DNA of 19,774 nt, taken from the NCBI GenBank assembly GCA_018302885.1, contig JAGVZC010000019.1:1-19774 (forward strand), given 5' to 3'. Origin of the DNA: Candidatus Woesearchaeota archaeon. Lineage in GTDB: Archaea > Nanobdellota > Nanobdellia > SCGC-AAA011-G17 > GW2011-AR20. Below the pieces are notes generated by a model, which had not been told where the DNA came from, did not search any database, and saw only the letters and a program-made list of their open reading frames with translations. The position numbers were made by a program, and so were the translations under genes. Of the stretch, positions 5,752 to 14,200 are shown in pieces (positions within the stretch are counted from its first letter, which is position 1; each line of letters begins with the position of its first letter).

Positions 5752-5771
5752 TAATTACGCGGTATAGCAAT

Positions 5772-7628
5772 TTATTTTAATTTTTTCAATAATTCTTTAT
5801 GTTTAGACCAATCAAGAGCATTATGCAATACTTCCTCTATCCTATCTACAGGGATTATTTTTATTTTATTTCTATTTTCTTTGGATAAAAGCAAATCTTT
5901 TTCATTTGCCTTTGGAATTATCACTGTTTTTATTCCTGCTTCTATTGCAGCTTCAACTTTTGATGTTACTCCTCCAACAGGCAAGACTTCCCCCCTAACA
6001 GATAATGATCCTGTCATAGCATAATCTTGTTTTATCGGAATTTTTTTCAAAGCAGAAATGATTGCTGTTGCAACTGCTATGGATGCTGAATCTCCCTCAA
6101 CACCCTCCTGCGTCTGAATAAACTGAACAAAGATATCATATTTTTCTTTAATATCCTCTCCAAAATATTTCATAATTGTTGCTGAGACATTTTTCACTGC
6201 TTCTCTTGCAATCTTGCCTAGCTGGCCTGTAGCTATGAATTCTGCTTTTTTGCCACCATAAGTAACTTCTGATTCTATCGGAAGGACAATTCCTGAATAA
6301 TAATTATCTGAGCCAAGAACAGCCAATCCATTAACTTTTCCTATTAATTTTCCTTTTGTTGTAATTACCTGATATTCTTTTTTGTATTCTATATACTTGT
6401 CAGCCATCTGCTGCTCTAAAGTCCTTGATAATTGCTTTGCCTTGTGAATATGCTTTGGCAATACATACTTGAATTTTTCTTCCAATGCAACATCCCCTGC
6501 TGCCCTTATCAAACCACCAAGCTCTCTCAATCTCATTGTTAATTTTCCTGCTCTTCCTGATCTTTTTTTTGCTTCGTTTATTATTTCAATAACTGCCTCT
6601 CTTGTAAAATGCGGAATTTTCCCATCCTTAACAACTTCCTGAGCTACAAATTTTGCCAATGCCAATCTGTTTTCCTTATTATCATCAATATCGGAATCCA
6701 TGTAAACTTCATAACCATAACCCCTTATTCTTGATCTTAAAGCAGGGTGCATATGTTTTATTGTTTCAGGATTTCCTGATGCAATAAGAATAAAATCTGC
6801 AGGTACTGGCTCTGATCTTGTCATAGCACCAGACGATCTCTCACTTTGCCCCGTTATCGGGTGTTTCTTTTCCTGCAATGCTGTCAATAAATCCTGCTGT
6901 GACTGTGGCTTTAGGTTTGCAATTTCATCAATGAATAAAACACCTTTGTTTGCTCTGTGAACCATTCCAGGTATTAATCTCTCATGTGGTGGAGTTCCCA
7001 ATCCTCCAGACTGTAAAGGATCATGCAATACATCTCCGAACAATGCTCCTGAATGGGCACCTGAACCATCAATGAATGGCGCTTTCTTCGATTTTGAATT
7101 ATCAATCAAAAGTTTTGGAATGCCTTCTTTATTATTAGCACCCATTCTCCTATTCAGATTCATGAATAATGCCAATCCAATCAAGAAAACCATTGAACTT
7201 ACCAGCGAAGCTGCTGCCATTATATCCCCATATTCTTTTCTGATCCACCAAGGAGACATGACTGCAAAAATAGCCAAAACAAAAAATAAAACAGACTGCC
7301 ACCTCACTGAAGACATTGATTGAATCCTGTATTTATTTATTATCTCTTTGCCCTTTCCCTTTGGGTATATTTTTATTATTGGAACATTTTCATCTGATAT
7401 ATTTTTAAATGCAAGAATATCCTGCAACTTTTCTTTTGGAAGCAATTCTGCCAGTGCCTGCCCTATCAAAGATTTCCCTGTTCCAGGATCTCCAATCAAC
7501 AATAAATTTCTTCTTTGATTAGCTACTTTTTTCAAAATTTTAAGGGCTTGTTTTTGCCCTATAATCTGATCTATGATTAAATTGGAAATTTTTATTTCTT
7601 TGGTTGTCTTGAATTTTAATTCTTCCAT
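5772..7628 (-). CDS. lonB: Membrane-anchored ATP-dependent protease LonB
   Basis: A 618-residue archaeal LonB. It unfolds proteins with ATP and degrades them at the inner face of the membrane; in this family it is the main membrane-bound quality-control protease. The AAA+ domain has Walker A GDPGTGKS (46-53) and Walker B GVLFIDEI (229-236). Between them two transmembrane helices (about 112-128 and 136-156) are inserted, the hallmark of archaeal LonB. The protease domain carries GDSAS with catalytic Ser514 and, 43 residues later, Lys557 in GGVTSKVEA, the Lon Ser-Lys dyad. There is no large N-terminal substrate domain as in bacterial LonA. The length is normal. It has its own TATA box in the short gap after the PRC-barrel gene and appears monocistronic. 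Confidence 0.97.
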   Translation of the reverse strand: MEELKFKTTKEIKISNLIIDQIIGQKQALKILKKVANQRRNLLLIGDPGTGKSLIGQALAELLPKEKLQDILAFKNISDENVPIIKIYPKGKGKEIINKYRIQSMSSVRWQSVLFFVLAIFAVMSPWWIRKEYGDIMAAASLVSSMVFLIGLALFMNLNRRMGANNKEGIPKLLIDNSKSKKAPFIDGSGAHSGALFGDVLHDPLQSGGLGTPPHERLIPGMVHRANKGVLFIDEIANLKPQSQQDLLTALQEKKHPITGQSERSSGAMTRSEPVPADFILIASGNPETIKHMHPALRSRIRGYGYEVYMDSDIDDNKENRLALAKFVAQEVVKDGKIPHFTREAVIEIINEAKKRSGRAGKLTMRLRELGGLIRAAGDVALEEKFKYVLPKHIHKAKQLSRTLEQQMADKYIEYKKEYQVITTKGKLIGKVNGLAVLGSDNYYSGIVLPIESEVTYGGKKAEFIATGQLGKIAREAVKNVSATIMKYFGEDIKEKYDIFVQFIQTQEGVEGDSASIAVATAIISALKKIPIKQDYAMTGSLSVRGEVLPVGGVTSKVEAAIEAGIKTVIIPKANEKDLLLSKENRNKIKIIPVDRIEEVLHNALDWSKHKELLKKLK

Positions 7629-7650
7629 TTTTTATAGATAAAGAATAATT

Positions 7651-7660
7651 ATATATATTT
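7651..7660 (-). promoter_or_regulatory. TATA box for lonB
   Basis: AAATATATAT on the minus strand is centred about 27 nt before the lonB ATG and lies in the 40-nt gap after the PRC-barrel gene. lonB can therefore be transcribed independently. Confidence 0.6.
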
Positions 7661-7668
7661 AAAAAAGT

Positions 7669-7932
7669 TTAGATTATATCTTCTTCTGCAACAACAACAA
7701 AATCACCAGTAGCAACCACTGAAGAAAAAGGTATTAATATCTGGTTGTTCTTATTTTTCTCTAATTCCAGACCTTCAGCATAACCTGTTGGGTTTTTTAA
7801 GATTATAGAAATTAATTCGCCAGTTCTTATTTCAAAATCTATATCACCAACTTCTCCAAATCTTTTTCCTGATTTTGAAACAACAACTTTACCTAGTAAT
7901 CTCCTAGAATTCATCTTATTTTCTTCTGCCAT
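7669..7932 (-). CDS. PRC-barrel domain protein
   Basis: An 87-residue protein that is almost entirely one PRC-barrel: LLGKVVVSKSGKRFGEVGDI (12-31), DFEIRTGELISIIL (32-45), a loop with GLELEKNKNNQ, then ILIPFSSVVATGDFVVVAEEDII to the end. 'G..V.s..G...G.V.D......tG....l' and 'IP...V...GD.v.v' are the family's recurring features. Small free-standing PRC-barrels are widespread in archaea. Some haloarchaeal members (CdpB proteins) act in cell division with SepF/FtsZ, and others remain unassigned. It lies next to lonB but has its own promoter. It is the last gene before the candidate origin on that side. Confidence 0.9.
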   Translation of the reverse strand: MAEENKMNSRRLLGKVVVSKSGKRFGEVGDIDFEIRTGELISIILKNPTGYAEGLELEKNKNNQILIPFSSVVATGDFVVVAEEDII

Positions 7933-7956
7933 AGTTCAATTAATAATTATAACTTA

Positions 7957-7966
7957 TTTATAAATG
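7957..7966 (-). promoter_or_regulatory. TATA box for the PRC-barrel gene
   Basis: CATTTATAAA on the minus strand is centred about 29 nt before the ATG at 7932, again consistent with a leaderless transcript. It abuts the TGGAA element at 7976, so initiator binding there could affect this promoter. Confidence 0.5.
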
Positions 7967-7975
7967 TTATTATAA

Positions 7976-8149
7976 TGGAATGGTTGTATTCCATGAATGA
8001 ATATCAAATAATTATATAAAAAGAGGATATTTTTGTCTTACCCTCTCACCTTCATTTCTTATGGAAATTATTAAAAGAATAAATTTCTTATGGAATTTCG
8101 CATAAAATCAAATTCCTTAAAATTTAATGGTTTTATGGTTGTTTCCAAC
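7976..8149. repeat. Repeated TGGAA/TTCCA elements (possible initiator sites)
   Basis: Four visible units. (1) Inverted repeat TGGAAT-GGTTGT-ATTCCA at 7976-7993. (2) and (3) ATTTCTTATGGAA twice as exact direct repeats at 8054-8066 and 8083-8095, 29 bp apart. (4) TGGTTGTTTCCA at 8136-8147, matching TGGTTGTATTCCA at 7981-7993 apart from one base. The pentamer TGGAA/TTCCA, the core of many archaeal ORB sites, occurs five times in 172 bp. In such AT-rich DNA well under one would be expected (rough estimate). Confidence 0.6.
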
Positions 8150-8244
8150 TAAAATATAATTTTTTGCTGGTTTAATTTTTACTATAAGATAATTAAAATA
8201 ATATAATTTAATGATATAAGGCTTGTATTATCAAAATTTTGAAG

Positions 8245-8340
8245 AATTTATTTTTTTATTTTTATTTTATTATATAAATTTTTCTAATATATATTATATA
8301 TTTATAATTATTATATTTTAATATATATAAGAAATTATAT
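8245..8340. other. Extreme AT-rich stretch (possible unwinding element)
   Basis: Positions 8245-8330 contain only A and T except for a single C at 8284, and the A/T run continues past one G to 8340. It sits between the repeat cluster and the orc1/cdc6 promoter. This is the layout expected of an origin's DNA unwinding element. Confidence 0.5.
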
Positions 8341-8428
8341 ATTACCACTTTCGAGTTCTATTTGAAATCTTAGGGTTGCTTTTTTATTTTATAGTTGCAA
8401 TAGAAATATAGGTGTAAGGGTAATAATA

Positions 8429-8438
8429 TTTATATAAT
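8429..8438 (+). promoter_or_regulatory. TATA box for the orc1-polD operon
   Basis: TTTATATAAT is centred about 26 nt before the ATG at 8459. It supports that start and a leaderless transcript for the three-gene replication operon. Confidence 0.65.
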
Positions 8439-8458
8439 AGTTATGTTTGTTTAGGTAA

Positions 8459-9661
8459 ATGGGTGATAAACTTTCTAAATTTTTTGAAGAGTATCTTAGT
8501 AAGGAACCTTTGTTTGTTAATAAAAAGATTTTGCAGAGCAGTTATACTCCAGAAAATATTCCACATAGGGATGAACAAATAAAACAGCTTGCAAAAGTGC
8601 TGGCCCCCTCATTAAGAAAAGACAAACCATCAAACGTTTTCATTTATGGAAAGACGGGATCAGGCAAAACATGCGTAAGCCGGTATGTTGTTGATGAAAT
8701 ATATAACACATGCAAGAAAAATAAATTGGATGTCAATATTTTTTACCTTAATTGCAAGATGAAAAAAGTTTCTGATACAGAATATAGATTAATTGCGGAA
8801 CTTGCAAGGGGTTTTGGGGCTGATGTTCCTTCTACCGGTTTACCAACAGAGGAGGTTTATAAAATTTTTATAAATACCATTGAAAGCAAAAACCAATTGC
8901 TTATCATAATCTTGGATGAGATTGATCAACTGGTTAAAAAAACAGGTGATGGAATATTGTATAATTTGACAAGATTAAATGCTGAACTGAAAAATTGTGA
9001 AATGTCTTTTATAGGTATAAGCAATGATTTGAATTTCACAGAAAATTTAGATCCCAGGGTAAAATCATCTTTATCTGAAGAGGAATTAGTATTCCCCCCC
9101 TATAATGCAATACAACTTCAGGATATTTTAAGGGACAGAGCAAAACTTTCATTCAGGGAAGGTGTTGTTGAAGAAGGAGTTATAGAAAAATGCGCCGCAT
9201 ATGCTGCAAGGGAGCATGGAGATGCAAGAAGGGCACTTGAATTATTGAGGGTGGCAGGTGAATTGGCAGAGAGGGATAATCAATTAAAAGTGAGCATAAA
9301 ATATATTGATGATGCAGAAAATAAAATTGAGAGAGACAGGGTTCTTGATATTATCAAAACACAACCAAAACAACAACAATTAACAACTTATTCAATATTA
9401 GAATTCAATGATAAAGGAAAGAAAATATTTACCGGTGAAATCTATGAATACTATCTTGATTTATGCAAAAGAGTTGGATTAAAACCTCTGACACAGAGAA
9501 GAGTTTCTGATATAATCGCAGAACTTGATATGCTTGGTATTATTAATGCAAAAGTTGTTTCAAAAGGTAGATATGGAAGAACAAGAGAAATTCAAGTTCT
9601 TATTCCTTCTTCAAACTTAGTTAAAATAAAACAAGCTTTGAAGGAGGGTTTAGGGTTATGA
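8459..9661 (+). CDS. cdc6: Orc1/Cdc6 replication initiator
   Basis: A 400-residue origin-recognition and helicase-loading AAA+ ATPase. In archaea it binds origin repeats and recruits MCM. Walker A is YGKTGSGKT (63-71), Walker B IIILDEIDQL (149-158), and sensor 1 is around FIGISNDL. The sensor 2 region includes the initiator-typical HGDARRALELL. The C-terminal winged helix (about 305-400) contains the TTYSILEFNDKGKKIFTGE and LTQRRVSDIIAELDMLG segments typical of Cdc6. Length is standard. The start is leaderless. The stop overlaps the DP1 start by 4 nt, forming an operon of initiator and both replicative polymerase subunits. The adjacent repeat-rich gap is the likely binding site. Confidence 0.97.
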   Translation: MGDKLSKFFEEYLSKEPLFVNKKILQSSYTPENIPHRDEQIKQLAKVLAPSLRKDKPSNVFIYGKTGSGKTCVSRYVVDEIYNTCKKNKLDVNIFYLNCKMKKVSDTEYRLIAELARGFGADVPSTGLPTEEVYKIFINTIESKNQLLIIILDEIDQLVKKTGDGILYNLTRLNAELKNCEMSFIGISNDLNFTENLDPRVKSSLSEEELVFPPYNAIQLQDILRDRAKLSFREGVVEEGVIEKCAAYAAREHGDARRALELLRVAGELAERDNQLKVSIKYIDDAENKIERDRVLDIIKTQPKQQQLTTYSILEFNDKGKKIFTGEIYEYYLDLCKRVGLKPLTQRRVSDIIAELDMLGIINAKVVSKGRYGRTREIQVLIPSSNLVKIKQALKEGLGL

Positions 9662-11283
9662 ATTTTGTTAATGACTTAATCAATAGGGGTTATTTGGTTA
9701 GTCCAGGCCTATTGAAAGAAAAAGATTTGGATTCAGAATTGATTTTCAACAAATTGGATAAAGTTAAGGAAAAACCATTGGTTATAGACAAAAATATTTA
9801 CAATATATTAAAGAAATCAAATGATTTTTCCACAGACATAAGCTGGAAGGAATTTGACAAATCAAAAGTTTATTACGAGAAAAGCAATGATTCTAAAAAT
9901 TACAATACTTTTTTGGATATTTTAAATTATAATTTAAACGAAGAAAACAAAGTTAAAATAGATAAGATAGTTGAGAAAATCTCCAAGCCACAGGAATTTA
10001 ATTTTGATAATGATGCTATTGAACCAACCATAATTGTTATTAAAAATTATGAAGAAGACATAAAAAAAAGAAATGTTCAGGATTTTGTTAAGCATTTCAA
10101 GTCAAGATATAACTCTTTAAAAAATATTCTGATAAACAGACTAGAACTAAAAGATTGCATATCAATTAACAGAGTATCCAATAAAAATAATGGAAGCAGA
10201 GTTTCAATCATTGGTTTAATATCTGATAAAAGAACAACAAAAAATGGAAATATATTCTTTGAGCTTGAAGACTTAACAGGAAAAATTACATGCATTGTTG
10301 GAAAAAACAACAAAGAAATGTTTGAATTCAGCCAGGATTTAATGCTTGATGAAGTTATTGGTCTGACTGGAACCTATTCTGACAATATAATCTTTGCAAA
10401 TACCCTTTTATTGCCGGACATTCCAATGAATAATGAACTGAAGAGAATAGATGAAGAATTTTATTGTGTTTTCACCTCAGACATTCATGTTGGTAGCAAA
10501 ATGTTTTTGGAAAAAGATTTTCTTAATTTCATTGACTGGTTAAATGGAAATTATGGTGATGAAAATCAAAGGCAAATTGCATCCAAGATTAAATTTTTAT
10601 TCTTGGGTGGAGATTTAATAGAGGGGGTTGGTATTTATCCTGCACAGGAAGATGATTTGTTATTCAAGGATATTAAAAAACAGTATGATGTTTTGAGTGA
10701 ATATTTAATTAAGATAAGAAAAGATATACAAATAGTTATTATTGGGGGAAACCACGATTCTTTAAGATTAGCAGAGCCACAACCAAAATTACATCCTGTT
10801 TATGCAAAATCAATATATGAATTAGGAAATACAACAATTTTGACAAACCCATCCATGGTTAATATTTTTTCATCAAAAGATTTTGAGGGGTTTAATATTT
10901 TGTTATATCATGGTTCAAGCTATCCTTATTTGGCAGACAATGTTGAAAGTGTGAGAATAAAAGGAAGACTTGACAGAGCAGATTTAATCATGAAACATTC
11001 ACTACAAGCAAGACATCTGGCACCAACACATAATTCAGTCCAGTATATTCCTGGTGAAGAAGATACTTTGGTTATAGATAAAATTCCTGATTTTTATCTT
11101 TCTGGACATATACATAAAGTTACAGCCTTGAATTACAGAGGAGTTACCTTAATTGGTGGAGGATGCTGGACAGAGCAAACAGAAGATCAGGAGAAAAGAG
11201 GAATTGTTCCGGAACCAAGCAAAGTTGTTGTTGTAAATATGAAATCAAGAGAGGTTAAAATTTTTAATTTTAAAGAAGAATGA
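9658..11283 (+). CDS. polB: DNA polymerase D small subunit (DP1)
   Basis: A 541-residue small subunit of the archaeal family D replicative polymerase, carrying the 3'-5' proofreading exonuclease. The N-terminal 165 residues are helical, Lys- and Asn-rich and poorly conserved. An OB fold follows at about 180-255 (SIIGLISDKRTTKNGNIFFELEDLTGKI). The calcineurin-like phosphoesterase domain has all metal motifs: SDIHVGS (Asp275, His277), GGDLIEGVG (Asp319), GGNHD (363-367), YHGSS (His418) and SGHIHK (His484, His486). Exonuclease activity is therefore expected. The start ATG overlaps the orc1 stop and its stop overlaps the DP2 start, each by 4 nt, so subunit synthesis is probably coupled. Confidence 0.97.
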   Translation: MNFVNDLINRGYLVSPGLLKEKDLDSELIFNKLDKVKEKPLVIDKNIYNILKKSNDFSTDISWKEFDKSKVYYEKSNDSKNYNTFLDILNYNLNEENKVKIDKIVEKISKPQEFNFDNDAIEPTIIVIKNYEEDIKKRNVQDFVKHFKSRYNSLKNILINRLELKDCISINRVSNKNNGSRVSIIGLISDKRTTKNGNIFFELEDLTGKITCIVGKNNKEMFEFSQDLMLDEVIGLTGTYSDNIIFANTLLLPDIPMNNELKRIDEEFYCVFTSDIHVGSKMFLEKDFLNFIDWLNGNYGDENQRQIASKIKFLFLGGDLIEGVGIYPAQEDDLLFKDIKKQYDVLSEYLIKIRKDIQIVIIGGNHDSLRLAEPQPKLHPVYAKSIYELGNTTILTNPSMVNIFSSKDFEGFNILLYHGSSYPYLADNVESVRIKGRLDRADLIMKHSLQARHLAPTHNSVQYIPGEEDTLVIDKIPDFYLSGHIHKVTALNYRGVTLIGGGCWTEQTEDQEKRGIVPEPSKVVVVNMKSREVKIFNFKEE

Positions 11284-14200
11284 AAAAATATCATGAATAT
11301 ATAGAAAGAAAAGTGAATGAAGCTTATGAAATAGCTGGAAAAGCAAGAGCAAAAGGTTTTGATCCTGTTGATACAATAGAAACCCCGTTGACAAAAAATA
11401 TGGCGGAGAGGGTAGAGGGATTAATAACCTCAGTTGCACCACAAGTCAAGGGTGTTGGTATTGTAAGAAGAATAAATGAACTGGAAAAACAATATGGTGT
11501 TGATTGGAGAGTTGCATTTATTGTTTCCAAAGAAGTTGCTGAAGAGAAATTCTGTAAATTTAAAGACAAGAAAGAGGCAATGGAAGTTGGATTAAGAATT
11601 GGTCTGGCTTATTTGACAAATGGTGTTGTTGCAAGCCCATTAGAAGGTTTTACTAAATTAGAATTAAAGAAAACAAGAGATGGCAAGGAATATTTTTGCT
11701 TGTATTTTTCTGGCCCAATAAGAAGTGCAGGAACAACAGCAACATGCTCTTTTGTTGCGCTTGCCGATTATGTAAGACATGAGCTAGGATATGCCCCTTA
11801 TGACCCAACAGAAACTGAAATTAAAAGAGTTGTTGTTGAATTAATGGATTTTCATGAAAAAATCACTAATTTGCAATATATGCCCAGCGAGGAAGAATTA
11901 GCTTTTATGGTTGAAAAATTACCTGTTCAGATAGATGGAGATCCAAGTGAAAAGTTTGATGTCTCCAATTACAAAGATTTGGATAGGATTACTGCAAACA
12001 AATTAAGGGGAGGAGTATGTCTTGTATTTGGAGAAGGGTTGACACAGAAAGCAAAAAAATTCTGGGGTGTTTTTTCCAAATGGCATAAAGATTTCAACAT
12101 GAATCACTGGACTTTTATCAAAGATTTTGTTGATTTGCAGACAAGCATAAGAGCAAGAGAAAAAAAGAAAGAAACCAAGAGCGATGAAAAGATAAAACCC
12201 GATTATGTTTATGTATCTGATATTGTTGCAGGAAGACCTGTTTTAGGTCATCCTTTAAGAAATGGTGCTTTCAGACTAAGATATGGAAGAACAAGAAATA
12301 GCGGGTTGAGTGGAGTTGCAATTCATCCAGCAACTATGGCTGTTTTGAATGATTATATTGCTATAGGAACACAATTTAAATGGGAAAGACCAGGCAAAGC
12401 AACAGTAGTTAGCTCCTGTGACAGCATTGAAGGTCCAATTGTAAAATTGAATAATGGAAATGTTTTGTATTTAGATAATTATTCAGAAGCAAGAAAATGT
12501 GCAAAAGATATAGATGAGATAATTTATATTGGTGATGTGCTGGTTCCTTATGGTGATTTTCTAAGCAGAGGCCATGTTTTAATCCCCGCAGGATATTGTG
12601 AGGAGTGGTGGATAAAAGAATTAAGGAATAAAACCAAGGATTCAAAAGATTTTAATAATAAAACTAAATTGAACGAGGACATTTATAATAATTTATTAAA
12701 AGATTTTAATTATAAAATTGATTTTGATGATGCAAAGATTATTTCTGAAAAATTAAACATTCCTCTTCATCCAAAATTTACATTTCACTGGAAAAGCATT
12801 GATAGGGAAATGCTGAAGAATTTGTTAGAATGGTTTGAAAAAGGTTCTGTGAAAGAAAACAAGATTATTCTTCCTTTCAGTTATGATATTAATAAGGATA
12901 TAAAAGAGAAAGATACAAAAAGGGTTTTGGAATTACTAGGAGTTTCGCATAAAATTATCGACGGAAACCATATAATTATAGAGGATGATTATGCAAGAGC
13001 CTTGATATACTGTCTTAATTATCTTGATTTTAAGATAAATAAAGATGATGTTCTTGAAATTATTAACAGCAATTTAAAAATAAAAATTAAAGACAAGAAT
13101 GGAATTTTCATAGGTGCAAGAATGGGTAGGCCTGAAAAGGGGAAAATGAGAAAAATGACTGGGAGCCCCCACGTTTTATTTCCCGTTGGGGAAGAAGGTG
13201 GAAAGATGAGAAGTTTTAATGCTTCCATGGAAAGAGGACACATAAATGCGCAATTTCCAATATACAAATGTGAAAAATGCAATATTAAAAGTGTTTATCC
13301 TTATTGTAATAACTGCAAAGAAAAAGCTAAGAGGTTATATCTAAAAAATGGGGTTTATACCGATGATGAAAAGGGAATTTCTTATGAAAACATTAAATTA
13401 AATGTCAAGGAATATTTTGATTATGCATTGTCTTTTTTAGGAACAAAAAATTATCCGGAATTAATTAAGGGTGTTAGAGGAACAAGCAATGAAGACCATA
13501 CCCCTGAGAATTTAATTAAAGGAATCTTAAGGGCTTTTAATGAAATTCATGTAAACAAAGATGGAACTATAAGATATGATATGACGGAATTACCAATTAC
13601 TGCATTCAAGCCAAAAGAAATAGGAACTTCGATTGAGAAATTAAAAGAAATGGGATATGAAAAAGACATTGAAGACAATGAATTAACTGATGAAAATCAA
13701 GTTATTGAAATCAAACCACAGGATGTCATCCTTCCTAGCTGTGAGGGTTCTGATCAGGAAGGTGCTGATAAAATTTTTTATAGAACAGCAAATTTTATTG
13801 ACTCTTTATTGGAAAAATTTTATGGATTGGATAAATATTATAATTTATCAAACAAAAATGATTTGGTAGGGCATTTTGTTGTTGCCTTGGCACCACACAT
13901 TTCTGCAGGTACTGTTTGCAGAATCCTGGGTTTTTCAAAGACGCAGGGATTTTATGCCCACCCTTTTGTTCATTGTGCTGTAAGAAGAGACTGTGATGGT
14001 GATGAAGTTGCAGTTATGCTGTTGATGGATACTTTGCTTAATTTTTCAAGAAAATATTTGCCATCTCATCGAGGAGCAAGACAGGATACTCCTTTGGTTT
14101 TGACTCCAATAATAATTCCAACAGAAGTCGATGATATGGTATATAATATGGATATTGTAAAAGAGTATCCTCTTGAATTTTATGAAGCGTGCGAGAAATA

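Larger units (their letters stand above)
7933..8458. other. Intergenic candidate replication origin
   Basis: A 526-nt non-coding gap between the divergent PRC-barrel and orc1/cdc6 genes, the longest in the window. No ORF above about 15 codons, tRNA or rRNA is visible. The left part (7976-8149) has repeated TGGAA/TTCCA elements and the right part (8245-8340) is nearly pure A/T. Archaeal origins are commonly next to the orc1/cdc6 gene and contain initiator-binding inverted repeats plus an AT-rich unwinding element. The usual ORB consensus is not recognisable, so the call is a candidate. Confidence 0.55.

Noticed and set aside
7072..7323. 83-codon plus-strand ORF
   Set aside because: Antisense to the LonB membrane insertion; its hydrophobicity mirrors the codons of the opposite strand.
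7975..8117. Short ORFs of about 14 codons in the origin region
   Set aside because: Two ATG-initiated frames arise simply because the repeats contain ATGGAA; they are too short and have no coding signal.
12409..13282. Minus-strand ORFs within DP2
   Set aside because: Antisense shadows of an intact polymerase gene, with His/Leu/Ser-rich low-complexity translations.
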